Source: a bacterium (GTDB lineage Bacteria; Armatimonadota; Chthonomonadetes; Chthonomonadales; JAMCWF01). Taken from it: a stretch of DNA of 51,952 bases. Of the stretch, positions 32,927-41,041 are shown in pieces. How positions within the stretch are numbered: position 1 is the first letter of the stretch; the number at the start of each line of letters is the position of its first letter. The notes beneath the pieces are model-generated. The model did not search any database. It was given only the letters and a program-made list of their open reading frames with translations, and was not told the DNA's origin. The DNA lies in assembly GCA_021842405.1 (NCBI GenBank), contig JAKBZR010000012.1, forward strand, positions 1-51,952, given 5' to 3'. A program made the position numbers and the translations under genes.

Positions 32927-33655
32927 TCAGGATTTTTCCCTATCCGCCAGAATAGCGCGCATCCGAGCCAGGTCTTGCTCCGTATCCACGCTTAATGGCG
33001 CCTCCGGCCAGCGAACCATCTTTATCGCCACCCCGCTCTCCAGCGCCCGCAACTGCTCCAAGCTTTCGGCCATCTCGAGCGGAGTCGGCTTCATCCGTAC
33101 ATACTTTACCAGAAATGCCCGCCGGTACGCATATAATCCGATGTGTTGCCACACGGCCGAGCCTTTAGTGCGTGGATAAGGGATTCTTGATCGCGAAAAG
33201 TAGAGCGCCCGATCAAATTGGTCAAAGACGACCTTCACACAGGCCGGATTTTCCAAGTCCTCGTCGGGACAAGGGCACATGAGACTGCTCATTTGAAGGG
33301 ACGGATCATCAACTAAGGGCATCATCACCGCGTCAATCGCTTCCGGAGCGATCAGCGGCTCATCGCCTTGGATATTCACCACGATGTCGCAGTCGAGCTT
33401 TTCCGCCGCCTCGGCCAAGCGGTCGGTGCCGCTGCGATGGGTAGGAGCGGTCATCACCGCCCGAGCGCCCCACCCCTCCGCCGCATCCCGAATCGCTTCA
33501 TCCGGCGTCGCAATAAGCACCTCTTCCAGGTTTTTCGCCAGCAGCGCTCGCTCCCACACCCGCTGCAGCATCGGCTTGCCGCCGATATCAATCAATGGCT
33601 TGTTGGGCAGCCGGGTCGCCGCCAGCCGGGCCGGTATGATGCCAACCGATCGCAT
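32927..33655 (-). CDS. kdsB: CMP-Kdo synthetase (3-deoxy-manno-octulosonate cytidylyltransferase)
   Basis: It activates Kdo with CTP for lipid A core synthesis. The 242 residues show the nucleotide loop VGIIPARLAATRLPNKPL, the THRSGTDRLAEA segment, VVNIQGDEPLI and the late HIGLYAYRRAFL. The start is placed at the ATG at 33655 (after GAGAGGGG); an ATG two codons earlier (33661) is also possible. It sits downstream of two heptosyltransferase genes and serves WaaA at 38871. Confidence 0.94.
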   Translation of the reverse strand: MRSVGIIPARLAATRLPNKPLIDIGGKPMLQRVWERALLAKNLEEVLIATPDEAIRDAAEGWGARAVMTAPTHRSGTDRLAEAAEKLDCDIVVNIQGDEPLIAPEAIDAVMMPLVDDPSLQMSSLMCPCPDEDLENPACVKVVFDQFDRALYFSRSRIPYPRTKGSAVWQHIGLYAYRRAFLVKYVRMKPTPLEMAESLEQLRALESGVAIKMVRWPEAPLSVDTEQDLARMRAILADREKS

Positions 33656-33671
33656 CCTCATCCCCTCTCAA

Positions 33672-34691
33672 TCAAGAAATCGGCACCTTGCTTTTCCAAA
33701 GATCCAGCGCGGCGGAAATCACCGCTTCGCTGTCCAGCGCATCCAACCCGACTCGATTGGTGGCGCGGTCAAGCCGCTTTACTTTCGGCGCAGTGCCCGT
33801 TACCGTTCGGTGATTGGGCGGACCGTAGCCCCATTTCGTGGCCGTCATCGGACCGTGAACCCCCACCGTCGAGGTACCCAGCGCGGCCGCAATGTGGATC
33901 AATCCAGTATCGCCCGCCGCCAGCAACCGGCACTCCGATATAACCGCCATCACCTCCCGCAAGCTGGTTTGGCCAATTAAGTTGATTGACTTCTGCGCCA
34001 TCTGCTCGGCCATCACCTCGCCGACGCCCCTCTCGCCCGCCCCACCGAGCAGCAAGATGACGGCGCCGGTTGAGAAGCGCAGCGCGTCGGCCGCCTGAGC
34101 AAACCGCGCCGTATCCCACTGCTTTTTGTAAGGATCGTTGGCGCCGGGTTGAAATGCAATTATTGGCGACCCATCCTCTACCCCAAAGCGTTTTAACAAT
34201 TCGCGCCCCCGAATCCGCTCGTCTTCGGCAAGCCAGAGCTCAGTCGCTCCGTTTTCGACCGGCAGGCTGACCGATCGTAAAAGCTCCAGGCCGCACTCTA
34301 TCTCCGGACGATCCGCCTCATAAGGCAGTGAATGAGTCAAAAGCCAACCGCGGAACTCGGTGCGATGGCCGATTCGCGCCGGGATTCCGGCCATTCGTGC
34401 CAACAGCGCGCTGCTGAGAGATCGGTCGAGTAAAAAGACCGCGTTATAATGTTGCTGCCTCAGCTTATGCGCCATTACGAGCATTTCGCGCATTCGCATC
34501 CGCCCGCGCAGCATCACCTGATCGAGATTGGGACAGCCTCGCATAACCTCGCTGGCCGCCGAGCCGGTCAGCAAATCGAGCTGCCGACAGCCGCTGTGTC
34601 GCCTCAACTCGCGGATCACCGGAGTGGCCACGATGGTATCACCCATAAAACGGTGCTTCGTCACCACCAACATGCGGTCAAATCGTATCAT
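33672..34691 (-). CDS. Glycosyltransferase family 9 (heptosyltransferase-like), second copy
   Basis: A 339-residue GT-B protein. The N-terminal domain has the GT9 motif MLVVTKHRFMGDTIVATPVI. The C-terminal domain has IIAFQPGAN and the sugar-nucleotide site CRLLAAGDTGLIHIAAALGT followed by VGVHGPM. GT9 enzymes add heptose to the LPS inner core; the exact acceptor cannot be told. It overlaps the upstream GT9 gene by 14 bp, and kdsB starts 16 bp after it. Confidence 0.88.
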   Translation of the reverse strand: MIRFDRMLVVTKHRFMGDTIVATPVIRELRRHSGCRQLDLLTGSAASEVMRGCPNLDQVMLRGRMRMREMLVMAHKLRQQHYNAVFLLDRSLSSALLARMAGIPARIGHRTEFRGWLLTHSLPYEADRPEIECGLELLRSVSLPVENGATELWLAEDERIRGRELLKRFGVEDGSPIIAFQPGANDPYKKQWDTARFAQAADALRFSTGAVILLLGGAGERGVGEVMAEQMAQKSINLIGQTSLREVMAVISECRLLAAGDTGLIHIAAALGTSTVGVHGPMTATKWGYGPPNHRTVTGTAPKVKRLDRATNRVGLDALDSEAVISAALDLWKSKVPIS

Positions 34692-35778
34692 ACACGTTCA
34701 GCTTCCCCGGCAATAACCGGTAAACGGCCGCCAGCACCTCCTCCGCCGTCACCGCCGCAAGACAAGAGGGGGGAGGCGCCATACATTTCTGCTTTGAGTT
34801 AATCGGCGCCGTCTCGTGAAAACGCTTGCAAATCGAGTGGCAGCATTCACGATGCACGATGACGTTTTCAAGTTGGCCATAGGGAGCCAAGCGATCCGGA
34901 TTGCTGCGCCCAAATATGGAAATGACCGGACGCCCCAGCGCAGCCGCAATATGAGCGGTGCCGGTATCCCCACTCAGATGCAGTGAGCAGAGCTTTAAAA
35001 TGGCAATGAGCTCCGCCAAGGTAGTCATGGAAACCAGGCTTGGAACTTCGAAACGTGCTTGCTCAATAATTTGATCGGCCACTTTTTGATCGGCCGCGCT
35101 GCCGACCAATACAACCGGCACCGCGCTTTCCTCGTGCAGGCGGCGAATCAAGACGGCTATCCGGTCGGCGCCCAAGCCCTTGTATCCTCCGCCCCCGTCC
35201 GACGGGTTCACCACGATAAACGGCGAGCGGTAATCAATGGCAACTTGCGATAAAAGCACCTTCGCCCGACTTAAATTTCCGGGTGACACCGCGAGTGGAA
35301 ATTCAACCGGCGCTCGTTCCGCGCCAAGATACTCGGCGACATCCAGCAGTTGATCCACAATGTGAGCGCTTTCGGGGTGACGGGGAACCGGCTTTTCCAG
35401 CAGCGGTGCGATTTCGCGCAACCAGCAATACCCCAATCGGATGGGTGCGCCGGAAAGATAGGCCAACAGCGCGCTTTTTGATAATCCTTGTAAATCAATC
35501 GAGACATTGAAACGTCGCGCCCTCAACCGACGGGTCAAGCTTGCCAGTTCCCGAACCGTCCCAAAAGACCAGCGCGACCGCTTCCACTGCGTGGGGATGG
35601 TGAGCACTTCTTTTATATAAGGGTTTCCGGCGAGCACCGGAGCCGACATCTCCTCAACCACCCACGTTATCTCGATATGCGGGAAGTTGCGGCCGATCGC
35701 AGCGGAAACCGGCAGCGCATGGACCACATCGCCGATCGAGCTGAGCTTTATGATCAGCAGACGCTTGACTTTGTCCAT
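34678..35778 (-). CDS. Lipopolysaccharide heptosyltransferase (GT9)
   Basis: The 366 residues have VKRLLIIKLSSIGDVVHALP at the N-terminus, the GT9 hallmark, and CSLHLSGDTGTAHIAAALGR followed by ISIFGRSNPDRLAPYG near the C-terminus. It is close to WaaC/WaaF in pattern, so it probably adds the first or second heptose to Kdo2-lipid A. A Cys-rich segment (HRECCHSICKRFHE) is unusual. The ATG at 35778 is chosen; a TTG at 35796 is possible. It directly follows the broken HEPN gene. Confidence 0.9.
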   Translation of the reverse strand: MDKVKRLLIIKLSSIGDVVHALPVSAAIGRNFPHIEITWVVEEMSAPVLAGNPYIKEVLTIPTQWKRSRWSFGTVRELASLTRRLRARRFNVSIDLQGLSKSALLAYLSGAPIRLGYCWLREIAPLLEKPVPRHPESAHIVDQLLDVAEYLGAERAPVEFPLAVSPGNLSRAKVLLSQVAIDYRSPFIVVNPSDGGGGYKGLGADRIAVLIRRLHEESAVPVVLVGSAADQKVADQIIEQARFEVPSLVSMTTLAELIAILKLCSLHLSGDTGTAHIAAALGRPVISIFGRSNPDRLAPYGQLENVIVHRECCHSICKRFHETAPINSKQKCMAPPPSCLAAVTAEEVLAAVYRLLPGKLNVYDTI

Positions 35779-35802
35779 TGAAATTTCAGGCGCCAATTCA
35801 GA

Positions 35803-35910
35803 TTAATCCGCGCCGCCGTCCAAAAGATGAACACCTGCATTGAAATCCTCCTCGGCTTTCTCCAGCCAACTGCGGACGAACTCCCATTTTATCTCGTCAG
35901 GCGGCTTCAT
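35803..35910 (-). pseudogene. Truncated HEPN-domain gene
   Basis: A 35-residue frame starting MKPPDEIKWEFVRSWLEKAE and continuing EDFNAGVHLL. It matches only the first helix of HEPN proteins (about 120-140 residues). The ATG overlaps the end of the MNT gene by 14 bp, the normal arrangement of MNT/HEPN toxin-antitoxin pairs. It then runs into a stop 25 bp before the heptosyltransferase start. The HEPN Rx4-6H catalytic motif is missing, so no active toxin can be made here. Confidence 0.75.
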
Positions 35911-36226
35911 AGATTACCTTCCCGTACTTATTCGCTGGATATGCGATACCACCGATTACGCCCTTGGTCTCCTCGAACCGTTCCGTGCGCATAACGATGA
36001 TGTCCAGCGGAATCCCTAATCCAACTAGTGATCCATATAGCCTACAGCTCTCCTCACGCATATCCTGAACGTCGCGCTCAAGCACGAGTAGATCAATATC
36101 GCTATCCTCGGTCATTTGTCCCGTGGCGCCGGAGCCGAAAAGAATCACCCGGTCCGGCTGCGTCAAGCGGGTAATGCCTTCCACGATTTTCTGGATCAGG
36201 CGCTCATCAATACGGATTACTTCCAA
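35897..36226 (-). CDS. MNT-family minimal nucleotidyltransferase
   Basis: A 109-residue protein with the nucleotidyltransferase motif VILFGSGATGQMTEDSDIDL, where DSDIDLLV supplies the metal-binding Asp pair, and a later LDIIVMR with a third Asp. In MNT/HEPN modules this protein is the antitoxin and can modify the HEPN RNase. The start is a TTG at 36226 with AGGAG eight bases upstream. Its HEPN partner is truncated, so it is probably a remnant. Confidence 0.85.
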   Translation of the reverse strand: MEVIRIDERLIQKIVEGITRLTQPDRVILFGSGATGQMTEDSDIDLLVLERDVQDMREESCRLYGSLVGLGIPLDIIVMRTERFEETKGVIGGIAYPANKYGKVIYEAA

Positions 36227-36296
36227 TCGAACAATCTCCTACGGTTTCCTCAAGGGCAAATGCAATCTGGCCCCTGGATTCTTCACCCGATTAAAA

Positions 36297-36621
36297 AGGT
36301 GTTGAAAAATACGGTAAAACCCGCCGAGTCGTCATTCCGGGACCGCAAAGGGGAACCCGGAATCCAGTCGAGCGTCTATCTGAAAATCCGAACACTTCGG
36401 AATCTTGTCATTGCGAGCGACCGCAGGGAGCGAAGCAATCCCTTCGGCAAAGAGGAGATTGCTTCGTCGCCGCTTCGCGGCTTCTCGCAATGACAAAAGA
36501 CCATCAGCATCCCTGCATACCAGTAGGCAGAGGACTGGATTCCCGCCATCCACTCCACTGGAGTGGAGCCATGCGGGAATGACGAAGCGGCGGGCTTCAG
36601 CCAATTTTCAACAACCTCCTA
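36297..36621. mobile_element. MITE-like element, family 2, copy 2, with internal repeats
   Basis: The left end AGGTGTTGAAAAAT, with ACCCGCCGAGTCGTCATTCC further in, is the inverted repeat of the right end, which reads on the minus strand AGGTTGTTGAAAATT and GCCCGCCGCTTCGTCATTCC. The ~325-bp interior holds the GTCATTGCGAGCGACCGCAG block facing CTTCTCGCAATGAC, and a hairpin ATCCACTCCACTGGAGTGGA. No protein is encoded. It fills most of the gap between the MNT gene and the lpxL-type gene. Confidence 0.65.
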
Positions 36622-36746
36622 AGTCTCATATACTATACGTTATCGTACTCAAACCGACATCGGTTAATCTGAGCCAGAATCTTCAGTCGAACATGCCGAC
36701 ACCGAATTTCAAAAATAGGTCTGCGTATTGCCGGGCGGCGGGATGA

Positions 36747-37700
36747 TCAACCTTCCTCCGCGGATAGCTGATAGGCGATCCCAGGTGAAGATTTCCAACG
36801 ATTGTGCAGCCAAAGCCATTGGGTTGGATATTGCCGTATCACCCATTCTAACCGGGAATTGATGAATTCCATGATCCGTTTCACATCGGCATCCGTATCT
36901 CCGGAAGGCTCAAACCAGACCGGACTCTCGTGTACAATCCGAAATCGCCCGTTGGGCATCCGCACGCACCAAACAATTACGATCGGCGCCCCGGTTTTCA
37001 AGCAGATGCGCGCCGGTCCGGAGACGGTTCCGGTAGAGCGGCCAAAAAACGGCACGAATACGTCGGAAGCATTTTGGTCGGGCAGCATGGCAACGTACTC
37101 ATTTCTTTTCAATGCCTGTAAGATCGGCCTGATCGTTTCCCCAACGTGAAGCACCGAGTATCCGGCCGATTCCCGCACTTTGGTCATCAAATGGGTCGTT
37201 CTCGGATCTCGAGTGCGCCGAGCTACCACGTGCAATTTACGACCGCAGAGTACCTGCCATCTCGCCAGCAGCTCCCAGTTACCGATATGGCCGGTGATAA
37301 ATATCACACCTCGGCCCATCTTCTCGCACTCTTGAAGCCCCTCCTCACCCGAGGCATCCACCAGCTCCCGAATCTGTTGCTTGGATAGGTCGGGTACGGT
37401 TAAAAACTCAAATACGGTCGCGCCGAAGTTGCGAAAGACCGATCGCGTTATTTTTCTGCATTCGCGCTCGGCCATCTGATCACCGTAGGCCAGCGCCAAA
37501 TTTCGCATCGCCATGTTCCGATAACGGCGGGATAAGAAATAACAGAGGTCTCCTAGCACAAAGCCGATCTTTTGCGCGCGAAGGGTTCCCAGCGGCCCGA
37601 TCAATCGCTTCGATGCCAGTAAAAATTGAGAGCCTATCCATCGAACGGCGCGACGTTCCGGCCTGTAAATCATAAAATTCTCAGATGTTATATTGCTCAT
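36747..37700 (-). CDS. lpxL: Lipid A biosynthesis acyltransferase (LpxL/HtrB type)
   Basis: The 317 residues contain the HX4E catalytic motif (H138 and E143 in FITGHIGNWELLARW), PDQNASDVFVPFFGRSTGT for substrate contact, and a C-terminal YPTQWLWLHNRWK. The enzyme adds a secondary acyl chain to Kdo2-lipid A at the inner membrane. Whether it is the first (LpxL) or second (LpxM) acyltransferase cannot be told; it is the only one in the window. It starts 13 bp after lpxK. Confidence 0.92.
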   Translation of the reverse strand: MSNITSENFMIYRPERRAVRWIGSQFLLASKRLIGPLGTLRAQKIGFVLGDLCYFLSRRYRNMAMRNLALAYGDQMAERECRKITRSVFRNFGATVFEFLTVPDLSKQQIRELVDASGEEGLQECEKMGRGVIFITGHIGNWELLARWQVLCGRKLHVVARRTRDPRTTHLMTKVRESAGYSVLHVGETIRPILQALKRNEYVAMLPDQNASDVFVPFFGRSTGTVSGPARICLKTGAPIVIVWCVRMPNGRFRIVHESPVWFEPSGDTDADVKRIMEFINSRLEWVIRQYPTQWLWLHNRWKSSPGIAYQLSAEEG

Positions 37701-37713
37701 CTAGGCCACTTTG

Positions 37714-38874
37714 TCAACCTATATCTCCAGAAGCAGCGATATTATGGTTTACTTTCATTGATGTGGTAATCATCTCTAAAAGTTCGTCCATCTTTTCAAC
37801 AATCAGCCGCGTGCTCAGCGCCACAATTGGAATATCCCAATTCTTCAGTGGAAGCGATTGAAGGCGGGCTTGATCTTTCATGGTTGTAACGATCACTTCC
37901 GCGCCAGCGGATTGGGACCGCCGAACGATCTGATGCACCTCCTTGTGACTGTAGGGATGATGATCTGGAAATTGAGTCCAGCCTTCAATAATGGCGCCCA
38001 AATTCTGCAAGGTTTGGTAAAATCGGCTTGGCCGGCCAATCCCGCAAAATGCGCTGATCCGCTTCCCTTTCAGCCACTCCACCGGCCGCTCATCATTTAT
38101 TTTATGCTCTCGACCATGTTCAAGTGCAACCAAGCTTTGCGGCTCAAATCGTGCATAGAAAATTGGAATCGAGTCCGCCACTCTTTCAATCATCTTTTTG
38201 ATCTTTTCCTGGTGGGCCGGCTCTGGTTGCTCCTTTTTTACCATAACGATAGCATCCGCTCGCTTCAGGTGGCTGGGCGGCTCTCGCAGCAAACCGGCCG
38301 GCAGCATCCACCCATTTTCGAAAGGCCGCTCCGAATCCAACATAACGATCCGAAAGTCTTGATGAAGCTGCCAAAACTGCATGCCATCGTCGAGAATTAC
38401 TAAATCGGGATGAAAGCGCTCTAAAGCGAGGCAGCCCGTCAGCCGACGATCTTTGCCCACTATGACCGGTGTGTCTTTTAGCGATCGTGCGATCTCTTGC
38501 GCCTCATCCCCCGATTCGGCGGCAGAGAGCACGATGCGCTCTCCATCGCTGACGACCCCGCCGCTTTTCTCGAGGCTACCACCGTATCCCCGCATCAGAA
38601 CTGCAATGGAAAATCCAATTTTCATTAACGATTCGCTGAGCGCGATCGTGAATGGCGTCTTGCCGGTACCGCCGCTCGATAAATTCCCGACGCAGATGAC
38701 CGGGCACTTGATCCGACACTGCTTTCGTATGCCCCACCGGTACGGAGCCAGATAGATTTCTAAACCAGCACGATGAATAGCTGCCAGTGGCACCAACAGC
38801 GCCCGGATCGCCACCGCCGTAACGTCTTGCCGCTCACCCGAGATGGTGGCCTTCAGCCCATCGTACCCGCTCAT
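37714..38874 (-). CDS. lpxK: Tetraacyldisaccharide 4'-kinase
   Basis: It phosphorylates the 4' position of the lipid A precursor. The 386 residues have a membrane-associated N-terminus, the Walker A-like VGNLSSGGTGKTPFTIAL, LMRGYGGSLEKSGG, the catalytic LVILDDGMQFWQLHQDFRIV and FCGIGRPSRFYQTL. The start overlaps the waaA stop (ATGA), showing coupled translation. At 386 it is longer than the E. coli enzyme (328), mostly at both ends. Confidence 0.94.
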   Translation of the reverse strand: MSGYDGLKATISGERQDVTAVAIRALLVPLAAIHRAGLEIYLAPYRWGIRKQCRIKCPVICVGNLSSGGTGKTPFTIALSESLMKIGFSIAVLMRGYGGSLEKSGGVVSDGERIVLSAAESGDEAQEIARSLKDTPVIVGKDRRLTGCLALERFHPDLVILDDGMQFWQLHQDFRIVMLDSERPFENGWMLPAGLLREPPSHLKRADAIVMVKKEQPEPAHQEKIKKMIERVADSIPIFYARFEPQSLVALEHGREHKINDERPVEWLKGKRISAFCGIGRPSRFYQTLQNLGAIIEGWTQFPDHHPYSHKEVHQIVRRSQSAGAEVIVTTMKDQARLQSLPLKNWDIPIVALSTRLIVEKMDELLEMITTSMKVNHNIAASGDIG

Positions 38875-40199
38875 TTTGCCTTTATCAACGAAACGATCGA
38901 ATCGGCGTAACGGCCGGCTGCCCCTCTATTTTCTTCAATCAACTGGACTGCCCGGTGCTCAATGTCCCGCCGCCGCGCTTCATCCTGCAAAATCGCCAGA
39001 ACATCATCAGCCAACCGCTCTGAAGTGGTTTGAAATGCCACCGCCGCTTCAATCGCAAGCGAGGCGATTTCCCGGTTTTCACCCATATACGGCCCAAAAA
39101 ATACCGGCTTCCCATGGGCCATCGGCTGCAGGATATTCTGGCCTCCACCTGGTGCAATCAGGCTATTGCCAATGATTGCAACATCTCCAACTGCATAGAT
39201 ATCCGCAAGCTCGCCGTATGTGTCCAATATCACTTGCCGCGTTTCAATTCTTCCCTCGCTGCGTCTCCCCGGTTGAAAACCAGCGTCTAGAAAAAGCTGT
39301 TTCAGCTCTTCAGCCCGCTCAACATGCCTTGGTGCCCAAATGATGCAACAATCGGGAGCTGTACTCAGTAATTTCTGATAGGCTTCCATGATGAGCTTTT
39401 CCTCTTCCAAAGTGCGAGTGCTGCCCACCACCAAAGTCCAACCTCTACCCGGTAAACCCAGATCAGATCGTAAACGCTCCACCTCATCGGTTGAAAGCCT
39501 TCTCACCGGCTGGTCAAACTTTGAATTTCCCAATACGCTGATCCGCTCCGGTAACGCACCCATCGAGATAAATCGCTCCCGATCCCCCTCCGTTTGTACC
39601 AATAAGAGGTCGAACTGCTTCAGCGTCCAACTAAAGAGCCACTTCCAGCGCATATACCGTTTGAAGCTTTTTTCAGAAACGCGGCCATTGGTCAATATAA
39701 CGGCGACCCCGTACCTTTGGGAAAGGTGGACGAGATTAGGCCAAAGCTCGGTTTCCATCACAACCAGCGCGGCCGGTTTCACTCTGTGTAAGGCGTTCTT
39801 AATTGCCGGCACGTAGTCCACCGGAAATGCGATGGAGTGATCGAGCAACTCACCCTGGCACTTTCGCACCATCTCAATGCCCCCCGCGGTTAAGGAGCTC
39901 ATCACGATGCTCGCATCCGGCAATCTCTCTCTCAGCTCCTTTAGAATTGGTCGAGCCGCCGCCACCTCACCAACCGAAACGGCATGCACCCATATTCGAA
40001 CGGTGCGATCAACCCTCGGAGGGAGCGCCACCCATCCCAATCGTTCAATCCAATTCGCTCGCTCCTTCCCTTGTGCAAATCTTATAATAAAATAGATAGC
40101 TAGCGCAGGGGCCGAGATTATGAGCAGCAGGTTATAAAGGAGGTAGGGTATGATGGGCGATTTGTCCCCGGCATGGTCACGGTGCCTTTGCCTACTCAA
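38871..40199 (-). CDS. waaA: 3-deoxy-D-manno-octulosonic acid transferase WaaA/KdtA
   Basis: A 442-residue GT30 enzyme. A membrane anchor (about 16-42) is followed by IWVHAVSVGEVAAARPILKE with the catalytic Glu. Also present are VVMETELWPNL, LTNGRVSEKSFKRY, WAPRHVERAEELKQLF and APGGGQNILQPMAHGKPVFF. It adds Kdo to the lipid A precursor. The start is a TTG at 40199 that overlaps the preceding gene by 8 bp; no in-frame ATG is available before the anchor. Confidence 0.94.
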   Translation of the reverse strand: MSRQRHRDHAGDKSPIIPYLLYNLLLIISAPALAIYFIIRFAQGKERANWIERLGWVALPPRVDRTVRIWVHAVSVGEVAAARPILKELRERLPDASIVMSSLTAGGIEMVRKCQGELLDHSIAFPVDYVPAIKNALHRVKPAALVVMETELWPNLVHLSQRYGVAVILTNGRVSEKSFKRYMRWKWLFSWTLKQFDLLLVQTEGDRERFISMGALPERISVLGNSKFDQPVRRLSTDEVERLRSDLGLPGRGWTLVVGSTRTLEEEKLIMEAYQKLLSTAPDCCIIWAPRHVERAEELKQLFLDAGFQPGRRSEGRIETRQVILDTYGELADIYAVGDVAIIGNSLIAPGGGQNILQPMAHGKPVFFGPYMGENREIASLAIEAAVAFQTTSERLADDVLAILQDEARRRDIEHRAVQLIEENRGAAGRYADSIVSLIKAK

Positions 40200-40917
40200 T
40201 CGGCCATTCTTTCGGGTAAGAGTATCCCATCCGGCGCTCCGCTTCTTGCTCGACCCGATTCGTCGCGATCTCCACTCTTCGTGCCTGAGCGTTTTTCACC
40301 TCTTCATCGGATGTCTGTTCCAGCTCGATCGGCTTACCGAGGATCATCACCGCTTTCGAGAAGGGCAGTGGAATCAGATACTGGTCCCAAGATACCGTTA
40401 ACCGTCGCCATTTAGCGCTAGCGCCGATCGGGAATATGGGTGCCTGTGATTTCTGCGCTAGAAAAATAGTACCCCCTTGCACTTTATGCGTTGGACCGCG
40501 GGGACCATCCGGTGTAAATGCGAGCACACCCCCTTCCGATATTTTTTTAGTTAAGGTCAGTGCGGCCCTTATTCCGCCACGACCGGTGGAGCCTCGAATC
40601 GTATGAAATCCAAATCGCTGAAATATCTCATTTTGTATTGAACCATCCCGCGACAGCGAAATCAGCGCCCAGTATCCTCGCTTGTAAAAAACGTTTGCTG
40701 GTATCAATGATCTCCCATGCCACACGACAACGATCCCTCCACGCCCCCCTTTCTTCAGATCGTCAAGTTGGTCCAAGCCCTCATACTCCATTCTGAGCGT
40801 GCAGAATATGCTGCGTGCAACCAGCCAAATCCCAAACCCAAGCCTTCGGGCGCGCCGAGTATCACTGCTTTCGATCGGCGCTTCATTAACTGAGGTGCGG
40901 TTGGCAATTTCGTGCAT
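40192..40917 (-). CDS. DUF374 lysophospholipid acyltransferase-family protein
   Basis: The 241 residues show GGIVVVWHGRSLIPAN (a variant acyltransferase block with His), LISLSRDGSIQNEIFQRFGF, GSTGRGGIRAALTL and FTPDGPRGPTHKVQGGTIFL, the pattern of DUF374 proteins. These sit in LPS clusters next to waaA and resemble lysophospholipid acyltransferases. Whether it acylates lipid A is unknown. The ATG is at 40917. Confidence 0.9.
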   Translation of the reverse strand: MHEIANRTSVNEAPIESSDTRRARRLGFGIWLVARSIFCTLRMEYEGLDQLDDLKKGGRGGIVVVWHGRSLIPANVFYKRGYWALISLSRDGSIQNEIFQRFGFHTIRGSTGRGGIRAALTLTKKISEGGVLAFTPDGPRGPTHKVQGGTIFLAQKSQAPIFPIGASAKWRRLTVSWDQYLIPLPFSKAVMILGKPIELEQTSDEEVKNAQARRVEIATNRVEQEAERRMGYSYPKEWPIE

Positions 40918-41041
40918 TAATCTTTACCCATTACAACTTTTTGAGATTATGGCTTGGCAAGTTTTGACAAAAGCGAGACTTGTTGGAAATCGGCTCTCAC
41001 CCTAATGCTCAACTGGGACATTGTTATTTCACCACCTCAAA

